Positions 18,677 to 27,839 of a DNA stretch of 46,238 nt are shown in pieces. Where the stretch lies: positions 1-46,238 of the forward strand of contig CANFNA010000006.1 of NCBI GenBank assembly GCA_947448395.1, in the 5' to 3' direction. Position 1 is the stretch's first letter. Every line of letters begins with the position of its first letter. Origin of the DNA: Chthoniobacteraceae bacterium (GTDB lineage Bacteria > Verrucomicrobiota > Verrucomicrobiia > Chthoniobacterales > Chthoniobacteraceae). The position numbers and the translations under genes are program-made. The notes under the pieces were generated by a model. That model made no database searches. It saw nothing but the letters and a program-made list of their open reading frames with translations, and was not told the origin of the DNA.

Positions 18677-19810
18677 ATGCTGCGCCTCGCCCTCAAAATG
18701 CTCTACGGCGATCTGGCCAAATACACCATGCTGGTGTGTGGACTGAGCTTCTGCGCTCTCCTGATGACCCAACAGTCTTCTGTGTTTTGCGGCCTGCTTC
18801 TGTGGACGACCGCGACCGTTCGCAACATCCGCGCTCCGATCTGGGTCGCCGATGAAAAGGTAGAACAAGTTAACGAGGTGGTTTCCTTGCGTGAAATTGA
18901 AGTTCAACGAGTGCGTTCCATTCAAGGGGTTAAATGGGCGGTCCCAATATTTTGGAGCATTCAACAGGCGCGTCTCCCCGACGGGACCTTTCAGGGCATT
19001 CAACTCACCGGACTAGACAGCACCTCCCTAGTGGGACAGCCCTCTCACATGGTGGCAGGAACCGTCGAAGACCTGCGACTTCCAAACGCTGTCATCGTAG
19101 ACCAAGTCGCCATTGAGAAGTTCAAAAAGAAGGGCATCACCCTCCATCTGGGCTCCACCTTCGAACTGAATGACAAAGAAGCTAGGGTCGTCGGAATTTG
19201 CAAAACTGAACGATCCTTTTTGGGCCAACCCTACGTTTACACCACTTATTCTCGAGCCTTGGAATATTCACCACGGCAGCGCAAAGAACTCTCCTTTATT
19301 CTTGCTTCTCCAAAGGATGAATTCCGAGCATCCGAAGTCATCGCTCAAATCAATCAACTGCGGGGGATGCGCGCTTTCACAGAACAGGACTTCGCGTGGC
19401 GCACGATCGTCTGGTATTTTACCAATACAGGAATTCCTATTTCCTTCGGGATTGTTGTGCTTCTCGGGGTCGTCGTGGGCATCGCCATTGCAGGCCAGAC
19501 CTTTTACCTTTTCGTCCACGAAAACCTCCGATTCATGGCTGCGCTCAAAGCAATGGGAGCCGGAATGGGAACCCTCACTAAAATGGTTTTTCTACAAGCA
19601 TTCACCGTTGGATTCACCGGCTACGGACTTGGCATCGGGCTCGCCTCGGCCTTCGGAACAGCCGTTTTGAAAAAAGGGCAGCCTCCCTTCTATATGCCTT
19701 GGCAAATCCTCGTTTTCACCGGCGCGGTCATCGTTCTAATTTGCTGTCTCTCTGCTTTTGTTGGCCTCATCAAAATCGCCAGAACAGAAGCCGCCATCGT
19801 ATTCAAATGA
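18677..19810 (+). CDS. ABC transporter permease, DevC/FtsX-like
   Basis: N-terminal TM, long periplasmic (MacB-PCD-like) domain, three C-terminal TMs (IPISFGIVVLLGVVVGIAIAGQTFYLFVHENLRFMAALKAMGA). Confidence 0.87.
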   Translation: MLRLALKMLYGDLAKYTMLVCGLSFCALLMTQQSSVFCGLLLWTTATVRNIRAPIWVADEKVEQVNEVVSLREIEVQRVRSIQGVKWAVPIFWSIQQARLPDGTFQGIQLTGLDSTSLVGQPSHMVAGTVEDLRLPNAVIVDQVAIEKFKKKGITLHLGSTFELNDKEARVVGICKTERSFLGQPYVYTTYSRALEYSPRQRKELSFILASPKDEFRASEVIAQINQLRGMRAFTEQDFAWRTIVWYFTNTGIPISFGIVVLLGVVVGIAIAGQTFYLFVHENLRFMAALKAMGAGMGTLTKMVFLQAFTVGFTGYGLGIGLASAFGTAVLKKGQPPFYMPWQILVFTGAVIVLICCLSAFVGLIKIARTEAAIVFK

Positions 19811-20535
19811 GTTCGACCACCAACTCGTTTCCAGCGGTCGAAACCCGAGGGGTTGTAAAATCCTTCGGCAAAGGAGAAAGCATGGTGCACGCCCTCAAGG
19901 GCGTCGATTTTGAGGCCCGCTGCGGCGAAATGATCATGATCGTCGGCCCCTCAGGTTGCGGAAAAACAACGCTCCTCAGCGTTCTCTGCGGCACACTGAA
20001 ACAAGAGGCCGGATCCGTCACCGTCTTCGGTGAAAGCCTCCAATCCATGCGCTCTTCGGAGTTGACCGCTTTCCGCGGACGCAACATCGGCTTCGTCTTT
20101 CAACAGTTCAATCTGATCCCAACCTGGACCGCCCTCGAAAACGTTTCCGTCCCGCTGTTGCTTGCCGGCGCCAGCCGGAGAAAGGCTGAAGAGGCAGCGT
20201 CGAGCCTGCTCCACAAGGTCGGTATCGGTGAAAAAACAAATACACTTCCATCGCAACTCTCCGGCGGCCAACAGCAGCGCGTCGCAATCGCACGCGCCCT
20301 CGTTCACAATCCTCGCCTGATTATCTGCGATGAGCCAACGGCAGCTTTGGATGCCGCCTCCGGAAGAAATGTCCTCCAACTACTCCGCGAAACTGCCCTC
20401 CAGCCCGAACGCTGCGTCGTTGTAGTGACCCATGACAGCCGGATTTTTTCATTCGCTGACCGCATTGCTGAAATGGAAGACGGCCGCCTGAAAGCCCTCC
20501 ACAGACCCGGAGAATACAAAGCCAATTATGTTTAA
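19807..20535 (+). CDS. ABC transporter ATP-binding protein, DevA/LolD-like
   Basis: Walker A GPSGCGKTTLL, signature LSGGQQQRVAIARALVHNPRLIICDEPTAALD. ATG 19807 overlaps the permease stop (ATGA). Confidence 0.95.
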   Translation: MSSTTNSFPAVETRGVVKSFGKGESMVHALKGVDFEARCGEMIMIVGPSGCGKTTLLSVLCGTLKQEAGSVTVFGESLQSMRSSELTAFRGRNIGFVFQQFNLIPTWTALENVSVPLLLAGASRRKAEEAASSLLHKVGIGEKTNTLPSQLSGGQQQRVAIARALVHNPRLIICDEPTAALDAASGRNVLQLLRETALQPERCVVVVTHDSRIFSFADRIAEMEDGRLKALHRPGEYKANYV

Positions 20536-21451
20536 GCTTATCCCGCTTCTGATCGCCCTTGCCGGCATCTTGTTTTCTCTCAATCTCGTACAAAATCAAA
20601 ATGTACCTCAACCTCTCCCCACACTCGCATTTGAGCCCCCAGCTGCACCGTATCCAAAGTCCATTGGTGCACGGGGACTCGTCGAGGGTTCTGATGAAAA
20701 CATTCGAATTTCACCAGCCGTCGCCGGTCTAGTCACGCGAGTCGCGGTGAAGGTTGGCGATGAAGTCCGTGCCGGCGATGTTCTGCTCGAACAAGATGCG
20801 CGCGACGCTCAGGCTCAGATTCTAGTCCAAGAAGCCAATGTTGCGTCTCTCCAAGCCTCCCTGAAAGAGGCCGAGGTGTCCCTCGCCGACCGCCAGGACC
20901 AGTGGCGCAGAATCGAACAATTGGGAGAAAATCGTGTCGTTAGCGTTGATGAAAAACAGAGAACTTTCTTTGCACTAAGAGCCGCCGAAAGCCGGGTCGA
21001 ATTACAGCGTGTCAATCTCGACGCCGCAAAGGCCCTCCTCGGCCGCGCGAAAGTCCAACGCACCCTCCTCTCTGTCCTGGCGCCCGCCGACTCAACCGTC
21101 CTCCAAGTCAACATCCGTGCCGGAGAATATGCGGCTCTAAACTCCATCGAAATCCCAATTTTACTAGCCCGCACTCAAGAGCTCCAACTGCGAGCCGATG
21201 TCGATGAGGACAACGCTCCACGCGTTCGTGCCAACTGCGAAGCAGTGGCTTTCATTAAAGGAATCAAGGGGGACGCGTTGCCGCTACGATTCGTACGCAT
21301 CGAACCATACATCCTTCCCAAAAGATCCCTAACCGGAGACAGCAGCGAACGCGTCGATACTCGTGTCCTGCAAGTCATCTTCCGTTTCGACAGACCAAAA
21401 ACTCCCATCTACGTCGGCCAACAGATGGACGTATTCTTGAATGCCGAATAA
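20528..21451 (+). CDS. HlyD-family membrane fusion protein, DevB-like
   Basis: Overlaps the ATPase ORF by 8 nt; SPAVAGLVTRVAVKVGDEVRAGDVLLEQDARDAQAQI, LSVLAPADSTVLQVNIRAGEYA. Confidence 0.88.
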   Translation: MFKLIPLLIALAGILFSLNLVQNQNVPQPLPTLAFEPPAAPYPKSIGARGLVEGSDENIRISPAVAGLVTRVAVKVGDEVRAGDVLLEQDARDAQAQILVQEANVASLQASLKEAEVSLADRQDQWRRIEQLGENRVVSVDEKQRTFFALRAAESRVELQRVNLDAAKALLGRAKVQRTLLSVLAPADSTVLQVNIRAGEYAALNSIEIPILLARTQELQLRADVDEDNAPRVRANCEAVAFIKGIKGDALPLRFVRIEPYILPKRSLTGDSSERVDTRVLQVIFRFDRPKTPIYVGQQMDVFLNAE

Positions 21452-21495
21452 ACCCGCAGCTCCACGCGTTTCCTCTCTGCGCCGCCAAAAATCAG

Positions 21496-22077
21496 CTAGC
21501 GATCGGCTATCAGGTTCCGATTGTTCCAAAGATACCCGACCCCCGAACCAATCGTCAGAATCAACGTCAACCCAAGCAGTCCATCTCCAAGCCACCGGTG
21601 AAAAACATCGGTAAAAGGAAGCTGAGATATCCATCCGTCCCTCGCCCATTCATCCAAGGTCTGAAGTAGCAGAAAATAAAGGATCGTAATCATCTGCCAG
21701 ATCGTCTTGTGCTTCCCAATTCTCTCGGCTGGAAGCACTACAGCCTTTGCAGCCGCCAACTGACGCAACCCCGTGATGATAAACTCGCGACTGATAATTG
21801 CCGTAGCAATCCAAGCAGGCAGCGCATCGACGGCTACGAGCCCGATCAGCGCGGCCGCCATGAGAATTTTGTCGGCCAATGGATCCATCAGCTTCCCAAA
21901 ATCAGTTATCAAGTGATAGCGCCGTGCAATATACCCGTCGGCGTAATCGGTGAGGCTCGCCAACGCAAAGAGCAGCAATCCCGCAGTGCGCGCAAACTTC
22001 CAGTCCGACTCAAGCACCACGACAAAAACGGCCGTGACCCCAAGACGGGCAAGGGTGAGTTGGTTGGGCAAGTTCAT
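21496..22077 (-). CDS. pgsA: CDP-diacylglycerol--glycerol-3-phosphate 3-phosphatidyltransferase
   Basis: MNLPNQLTLARL start, CDP-alcohol phosphotransferase motif (DYADGYIARRYHLITDFGKLMDPLADK). Confidence 0.93.
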   Translation of the reverse strand: MNLPNQLTLARLGVTAVFVVVLESDWKFARTAGLLLFALASLTDYADGYIARRYHLITDFGKLMDPLADKILMAAALIGLVAVDALPAWIATAIISREFIITGLRQLAAAKAVVLPAERIGKHKTIWQMITILYFLLLQTLDEWARDGWISQLPFTDVFHRWLGDGLLGLTLILTIGSGVGYLWNNRNLIADR

Positions 22078-22208
22078 CGCTGGGCAGAAAGTTCAACCAA
22101 GAAAGCACACAGTTCAATTGAAGACAGACAAATGCCGATTGCCGAGCACGTACTCTGTCGATACCGTTGCCCCCTTCTCAACACGAAACCCAAAACACTC
22201 GCACTCTT

Positions 22209-23630
22209 ATGTCTGCAAATTGTGATATCGGGCTCATCGGCTTGGCTGTGATGGGCGAAAACCTCGTCCTCAACATGGAAAGCAAGGGCTTCACTGTGGC
22301 GGTCTACAATCGCACCACTGCCGTAACCGAAAAGTTTGCGCAGAATCGGGCAAAGGGGAAAAACATCGTTCCATCCGCGACTCTGGAGGATTTTGTTAAG
22401 TCCCTCAAACGGCCACGCAAGGCCCAGATCATGGTCAAGGCGGGCGCTCCAGTTGATGCAGTCATTGAGCAACTCGTGCCGCTCCTCGAAGCTGGGGACA
22501 TCATCATCGACGGAGGCAACTCTCTCTGGACCGACACTCAACGCCGTGAGAAGGCCCTGGCAGCAAAAGGCATCCGCTATTTTGGTGTCGGTGTGTCCGG
22601 CGGCGAGGAAGGCGCCCTGAAGGGTCCTTCCATTATGCCAGGAGGTTCAAAGGAAGGCTGGGAATTCCTTGCCCCAATTTACACCAAAATTTCCGCTCAC
22701 GTCGATGGAGACTCATGCTGCCGATACATGGGCGCAGATGGCGCAGGGCATTATGTGAAAATGGTTCACAACGGCATTGAGTACGGCGACATGCAACTCA
22801 TCTGCGAAGCATACTCCATCCTGAAAAACGTGCTTGGTCTCGGAGCAGATGAACTCGCTCAAATTTTCGCTGAGTGGAACGGCGGTGAGCTCAACAGTTA
22901 CCTGATCGAAATCACGGCTCAGATCTTCACGAAGAAAGACCCATCCACTAGCAAACCCTTGGTGGATCTGATCGTCGATCGTGCCGGCCAAAAGGGTACA
23001 GGAAAATGGACTGTCGGACACGCCGTAGAAATGGCATGCCCCCTCTCCACCATCTCCGCCGCCGTGGAGGCACGCATCCTCTCATCCATGAAAGAGGAAC
23101 GCGTCGCCGCAAGCGCTCAGTTGCCTGGCCCAGAAAAAACGGCTTTCGCCGGCGATCGAAAAGCACTTGTTGAAGCTGTTCGTGACGCTTTGTACGCCTC
23201 AAAAATAGTGTCCTACGCGCAGGGTTTCGTGCAACTCGGAGCCGCAGCGAAACAGTACGGCTGGGAGCTTCATTTCGGGGATATCGCCACGATCTGGCGC
23301 GGAGGCTGCATCATTCGCGCCCACTTCCTAAACCGAATCAAACAAGCCTACGAACTGAACCCCGGTTTGAAAAACCTCCTTCTGGATCCTTTCTTCACCG
23401 AAATCATCGCCAAGACGCAAAAGAATTGGCGTCTCGCGGTCAGCACGGCCGTTAACCATGGTATTGCAGTGCCCGCATTCGCCTCATCACTCGCATACTA
23501 CGATAGCTACCGATCCGATCGCCTCCCAGCCAACCTGCTACAGGCTCAGCGCGACTTTTTCGGCGCACACACTTATGAACGCGTAGACAAACCAGTTGGC
23601 GAATTCTTCCACACTGACTGGATGCACTAA
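22209..23630 (+). CDS. gnd: 6-phosphogluconate dehydrogenase, decarboxylating
   Basis: [70 protein letters not shown]-terminal ...[20 protein letters not shown]. Confidence 0.97.
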   Translation: MSANCDIGLIGLAVMGENLVLNMESKGFTVAVYNRTTAVTEKFAQNRAKGKNIVPSATLEDFVKSLKRPRKAQIMVKAGAPVDAVIEQLVPLLEAGDIIIDGGNSLWTDTQRREKALAAKGIRYFGVGVSGGEEGALKGPSIMPGGSKEGWEFLAPIYTKISAHVDGDSCCRYMGADGAGHYVKMVHNGIEYGDMQLICEAYSILKNVLGLGADELAQIFAEWNGGELNSYLIEITAQIFTKKDPSTSKPLVDLIVDRAGQKGTGKWTVGHAVEMACPLSTISAAVEARILSSMKEERVAASAQLPGPEKTAFAGDRKALVEAVRDALYASKIVSYAQGFVQLGAAAKQYGWELHFGDIATIWRGGCIIRAHFLNRIKQAYELNPGLKNLLLDPFFTEIIAKTQKNWRLAVSTAVNHGIAVPAFASSLAYYDSYRSDRLPANLLQAQRDFFGAHTYERVDKPVGEFFHTDWMH

Positions 23631-23675
23631 TCAACTCAGTCGATCCTTCCGCTGCCAGTTTCAAGGCATCATTCT

Positions 23676-23731
23676 GCGGCGATGCGAATCTAATGGGCCT
23701 GCCCTCTAAATTCGCATCGCCGCTTTTTTTA
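23676..23731 (+). terminator. Intrinsic-terminator-like hairpin between gnd and the rhodanese gene
   Basis: GCGGCGATGCGAAT (23676-23689) pairs perfectly with ATTCGCATCGCCGC (23710-23723), 20-nt loop containing GGGC-CT-GCCC, then a T run. Confidence 0.88.
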
Positions 23732-23756
23732 GACACCACACCACCCTCGAATCCCC

Positions 23757-24176
23757 ATGAAGAGCCTCGGATTCTCTTTTTTGCTAATCACTCTTTCTCC
23801 ACGCCTTCTCCTATCTGCAGAAGTTCCCTCTGCACCCTCGAAATCCGCCATGAAATCGGTCACCAACGTCTCTGCAATTGAAACAGAATCCCTCCTCCAG
23901 TCTCATCCGGAAATCGTGGTGATCGATGTCCGCACTCAGGAAGAATTTGCTGAAGGACACATCGCAGGTGCAAAAAATGTGAATTTCAACGCCGCAAACT
24001 TCAACGATCGGATGAAGGAGTTTTCCGGAAAGCCGATTTTGCTTCATTGCGCCGCTGGTGGCCGCAGCTCCCGCGCCCTCGAATCTCTTGGGGCGATTCC
24101 ATTCGAAAAAGTCTATCACCTCAATAAAGGGTTCAACGATTGGATGGCAGCTGGAAAGCCGGTTTCAAAAAAGTAA
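23757..24176 (+). CDS. Rhodanese-like domain protein with signal peptide
   Basis: MKSLGFSFLLITLSPRLLLSAEVP signal; VIDVRTQEEFAEGHIAGAKNVNF, LLHCAAGGRSSRALESLGAIPFEKVYHLNKGFNDWMAAGKP. Confidence 0.92.
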   Translation: MKSLGFSFLLITLSPRLLLSAEVPSAPSKSAMKSVTNVSAIETESLLQSHPEIVVIDVRTQEEFAEGHIAGAKNVNFNAANFNDRMKEFSGKPILLHCAAGGRSSRALESLGAIPFEKVYHLNKGFNDWMAAGKPVSKK

Positions 24177-24205
24177 TTCGCGACGCCCGACCGCTTAAAA
24201 CCGGC

Positions 24206-24244
24206 TAAAAAGGAAGCGGCCGGCCCAATAGGACCGACCGCTTC
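24206..24244 (-). terminator. Rho-independent terminator for the minus-strand oxidoreductase gene
   Basis: On the minus strand GAAGCGGTCGGTCC-TATT-GGGCCGGCCGCTTC (14 bp with two G-U pairs) followed by CTTTTTA. Confidence 0.8.
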
Positions 24245-24279
24245 GCATTGTCCTGAAATCTCAACAAGACCAGAGACGA

Positions 24280-25674
24280 CTAAAACTCGCGCTTCGTCTT
24301 TCTTCCTGGCTCGGGAATCGGATACATCCCATTCGCATCCGCCTTCACTGGAGCATCTGAATCCATCGTGATTTTGTCAGCGTCTGGCGCGTATTCGTGC
24401 TCGTGGTTGAGCATTTCATCCAAGGTCACTTCCTGTCCGGTGTGCGTAGCATAACGCCCCATCGAGGTGACCACACTCGCCATGACTCCCCGCTCCACCT
24501 CGTTGTATGGAGTGTCGTGCCTGATCGCATTCGTCAGATCTTCCCACTCATTTGAATAAGGATCGTCTGGTATTTTTGTGTCTGGAGAGGTCCATAGCAG
24601 ATTATCCTTCGTTGGATTCTGCCCCTTATAGGTGCTCGATGGGCGACCACAGTCGCCATTCTTCGAGACGATTGCCATCCCCTTAGTTCCATGCGCATAG
24701 CTAGAATACAAAGGCAGCGCGCCATTCATGCAACGGCCGTCCATGAAAAGTTTGGCACCGTCCTCAAAAGTATACTCCACGGAGTATGAGTCGAAGTTTT
24801 GATCCACGTACGTTTCACCACTCGGGGCCGTGCGAAAGGTTCTCCCCCCAACGCCATGACATTTCACCGGCCAAGTGTTTTTGAGCCAGCAGAGATGATC
24901 AATGTGGTGGATGTAAAAGTCACTAAAAGCGCCACCGCTCGCCCACAGAAAGCTGTGAAAGCGCGAGATCTGCCAAAGCAGTTCGCTAGAAGGAGTGCCT
25001 GTCCATTTCTCAGAAAATGCAGACCCAATCACTCCCTGCATCCGGTAGCCTCGCATGAAATTAATATCCCCAATTTCCCCATCCTGAATCCGCTTGTGGA
25101 GCTCCTGCATCGCATGGCTGTGCCGCGACATCAGTCCAACCCCGACCTTTAGATTTTTTGCGGACGCCTGCTTCGCAAGCTCCAGCATCCTACGCGAAGT
25201 CGGCCCATCCGCAGTCACAGGCTTCTCCATGAAAACATTGAGTCCCTTTTCAATCGCATACTTGAAGTGAACCCAACGGAACGCCAAGGGAGTTGTGAAA
25301 ATCGCTATGTCGCCCTTTTTGAGCGAGTCCATCGCGTGCTTATATCCGTCAAACCCGATGAACTTTCGGTCATCAGGAACATCAACCTGATCGGAGTGCG
25401 CCGTCTTAAGGGTTTTATAACTCCCGCTCAACTTGTGCTCAAAAACATCTGCCATTGCCACAAGTTTGGGCTGCCCGCTTTGGCTCATCGCATTTCTTGC
25501 AGCACCTGTGCCACGCCCTCCACACCCAATCAAAGCAACCTGGAGCTGATCGCTCCCCTGAGCAAAGACATGAGGAATTTGAATTCCCGCCAGCGCTGAA
25601 GCACCGAGCGTCAGACCACCAGCTTTCAAAAAATTTCGACGAGAAAGGGAAGAGGATTCGGGAGGTTGTTTCAT
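24280..25674 (-). CDS. Gfo/Idh/MocA-family oxidoreductase with Tat signal
   Basis: SRRNFLKAGGLTLGASALAG twin-arginine signal; LQVALIGCGGRGTGAARNAM Rossmann motif; MEKPVTADGPTSRRMLELAKQ. Confidence 0.95.
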   Translation of the reverse strand: MKQPPESSSLSRRNFLKAGGLTLGASALAGIQIPHVFAQGSDQLQVALIGCGGRGTGAARNAMSQSGQPKLVAMADVFEHKLSGSYKTLKTAHSDQVDVPDDRKFIGFDGYKHAMDSLKKGDIAIFTTPLAFRWVHFKYAIEKGLNVFMEKPVTADGPTSRRMLELAKQASAKNLKVGVGLMSRHSHAMQELHKRIQDGEIGDINFMRGYRMQGVIGSAFSEKWTGTPSSELLWQISRFHSFLWASGGAFSDFYIHHIDHLCWLKNTWPVKCHGVGGRTFRTAPSGETYVDQNFDSYSVEYTFEDGAKLFMDGRCMNGALPLYSSYAHGTKGMAIVSKNGDCGRPSSTYKGQNPTKDNLLWTSPDTKIPDDPYSNEWEDLTNAIRHDTPYNEVERGVMASVVTSMGRYATHTGQEVTLDEMLNHEHEYAPDADKITMDSDAPVKADANGMYPIPEPGRKTKREF

Positions 25675-25784
25675 AGGGAGTCTTCATTTTCTCCCAACTC
25701 CCTTCCCCGTCAATGTCCGAGCCTAAGAGAAAGCCCTTTTGGTCCGCCTTACCGACCTGAAGGGCGCCCAACGGAGACGATAAA

Positions 25785-26381
25785 TTAACCCAGTTCGACG
25801 TGCCAATAGGCGAGGTCGATGAAATGCCGCCAGCTCTCATGCGGCTTTGTTTCAAAAGTGATATGCAAAAACGGCTGCCAGCGAGGTTTTTCAGGCTTCC
25901 GGATCAATCGCATCCCCACCTCATGCGCAAGTCGATTGGCTTTGCGCGTGTTGCACCGGATACAGGAGCACACGATGTTCTCCCAGTTGGTAAGCCCTCC
26001 CTTATCCCTGGGAATCACGTGATCCAGATTTAAATCCTTCCGATCAAAAATCTTGCCGCAGTACTGGCAGGTGTTGTTGTCCCGCTCGTAAATATTGTGC
26101 CTCGTAAACTTAACCTCCTTACGGGGCAACCGGTCAAACATCACCAAGACAATCACCCTCGGAATTCGCACCCGGAGGGAGACGGTGCTCACCATTTCCT
26201 CAGATGGCTCGCGACTGGAAAAGTCACGCCAACTCTCAAAATCATGAGTTAAAAAGTGTTCGCCGTCCGTGTGGACGACCTGAGCTTGGCCTGAACAAAG
26301 CAGACCAAAAGCTCTACGCGCAGAGCAGACGTTAACCGCCTGCCACAATCGATTTAAAACGAGTACGTTCCGTTCTAGCAT
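25785..26381 (-). CDS. HNH endonuclease-family protein
   Basis: CQYCGKIFDRKDLNLDHVIPRDKGGLTNWENIVCSCIRCNTRKANR; start MLERNVLVLNRLWQAVNV. Confidence 0.9.
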   Translation of the reverse strand: MLERNVLVLNRLWQAVNVCSARRAFGLLCSGQAQVVHTDGEHFLTHDFESWRDFSSREPSEEMVSTVSLRVRIPRVIVLVMFDRLPRKEVKFTRHNIYERDNNTCQYCGKIFDRKDLNLDHVIPRDKGGLTNWENIVCSCIRCNTRKANRLAHEVGMRLIRKPEKPRWQPFLHITFETKPHESWRHFIDLAYWHVELG

Positions 26382-26435
26382 ACCGTGAGGGTTCCACTGA
26401 ACGGAGAGGAACCGTAACAGCACACCGACACACCG

Positions 26436-27839
26436 TCAACGAGGGCTCCTAATTGTCACAAACTTATTCGGGTTGAGGATCCCTCGAGGGTCCAAAGCCG
26501 ATTTCAAAGCTTCGTGAACCTCACGGCCGGTTTTTGAAACCGCCTCCGGCCACCAACGCTGCTTAGCGATTCCTATCCCGTGCTCGCCAGTGATCGCGCC
26601 GCCCCATTTTAAAACCTGCCTAAAAAGCATATCAAGAGCCTCCTCCACGCGCGTTCTGACGTCCACATCCTCATGGAAACGAGCAGCCATAATGTTCACG
26701 TGGATATTGCCGTCACCCGCATGCCCGAAACAGGCGATTGGGTAACCAAACCGCTTCCGAAGCTTTTCTGCAAATTGGGCTAAATCCACCAACCGGCCCC
26801 GAGGAACGACTATGTCCTCATTCAGTTTCGTAAGCCCCGTGGCCTTTAGCGACTCCGAAAACTTCCGTCTCAATTCCCACAAACGCTCACAATCTTCCTC
26901 ACCCACCGCTTTTTGCAGATGAAGAGCGCCAAGGTCTTTTAATAGCAACTGAAGCGACTTCGCTTCCCCTCGCACCGAGGCAAGTTGCCCGTCTAGATCG
27001 ACTAAAAGATGTCCTTGCCCCTCAGGCACTATCGCCTTCCCACAATGCTCGCGTGCCGATTGCAGCGTGAACGCATCAGCTATCTCAAGCGCAGCCGGCA
27101 AGAACCCTGCACGGAGGATCTTCTGCACCGCAGTAGCAGCTTCCTCAAACGTTTTGAAACTCGCCGAAAGAGTCGCCCGAGCAGGCGGAAGCGGCAACAA
27201 ACGAAGGGTGGCCTGTGTAACCACGCCAAGTAGTCCTTCAGAGCCAACAAATAAACCGACCAAATCAAAACCCGTCTTATTTTTGTGTGTCCGTCCTCCT
27301 GCGGACACAACGCGGCCACCGGCCAACACCGCCTCCAAACCCAGCACGTAATGTCGGGTCACTCCATACTTCAGACATCTGGGACCGCCTGCGTTAGTCG
27401 CCAAGTTTCCACCAATGCTGCATTCTTTAAGACTCGCGGGATCCGGCGGATAAAAGAGTCCCCTCTTCCGAACCTCCGCCTGCAACCTTCCTGTAATCAC
27501 CCCGGGCTCCACCACCGCCACCCCATCCTCCACATGAATTTCTTTGATTCTTTGCATGCTCGCCACGGACAGCACGATTCCTCCGTTCAGGGGAACACAG
27601 CCGCCTACATACCCCACTCCGGCTCCGCGTGGCGTGACAGGGATACCCAGCGCGTCCGCATACTTCAAAACAGCCGCCACATCCTCCGTCGATCCCGCAT
27701 GCACCACAACATCGGGCAATCGACTCGCAAACCAACGGTCCCCCGAATGCGACTTCAAAGAGGCATCATCCGACGCCACTCTTTCAGCCCCAACCAAACG
27801 CACTAAATCTTTGGCTAACGCCCGAAGAGTCTGAGCCAT
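26436..27839 (-). CDS. FAD-binding oxidase, GlcD/D-lactate dehydrogenase-like
   Basis: PVTPRGAGVGYVGGCVPLNGGIVLS, CSIGGNLATNAGGPRCLKYGVTRHYVLGLEAVL, GHAGDGNIHVN, GAITGEHGIGIAKQRW. Confidence 0.94.
   Translation of the reverse strand: MAQTLRALAKDLVRLVGAERVASDDASLKSHSGDRWFASRLPDVVVHAGSTEDVAAVLKYADALGIPVTPRGAGVGYVGGCVPLNGGIVLSVASMQRIKEIHVEDGVAVVEPGVITGRLQAEVRKRGLFYPPDPASLKECSIGGNLATNAGGPRCLKYGVTRHYVLGLEAVLAGGRVVSAGGRTHKNKTGFDLVGLFVGSEGLLGVVTQATLRLLPLPPARATLSASFKTFEEAATAVQKILRAGFLPAALEIADAFTLQSAREHCGKAIVPEGQGHLLVDLDGQLASVRGEAKSLQLLLKDLGALHLQKAVGEEDCERLWELRRKFSESLKATGLTKLNEDIVVPRGRLVDLAQFAEKLRKRFGYPIACFGHAGDGNIHVNIMAARFHEDVDVRTRVEEALDMLFRQVLKWGGAITGEHGIGIAKQRWWPEAVSKTGREVHEALKSALDPRGILNPNKFVTIRSPR

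Noticed and set aside
25785-26381. HNH protein as a possible defence or homing element
   Set aside because: Stand-alone HNH proteins of this form are common in the PVC group; no intron, intein, methylase or other defence genes nearby.
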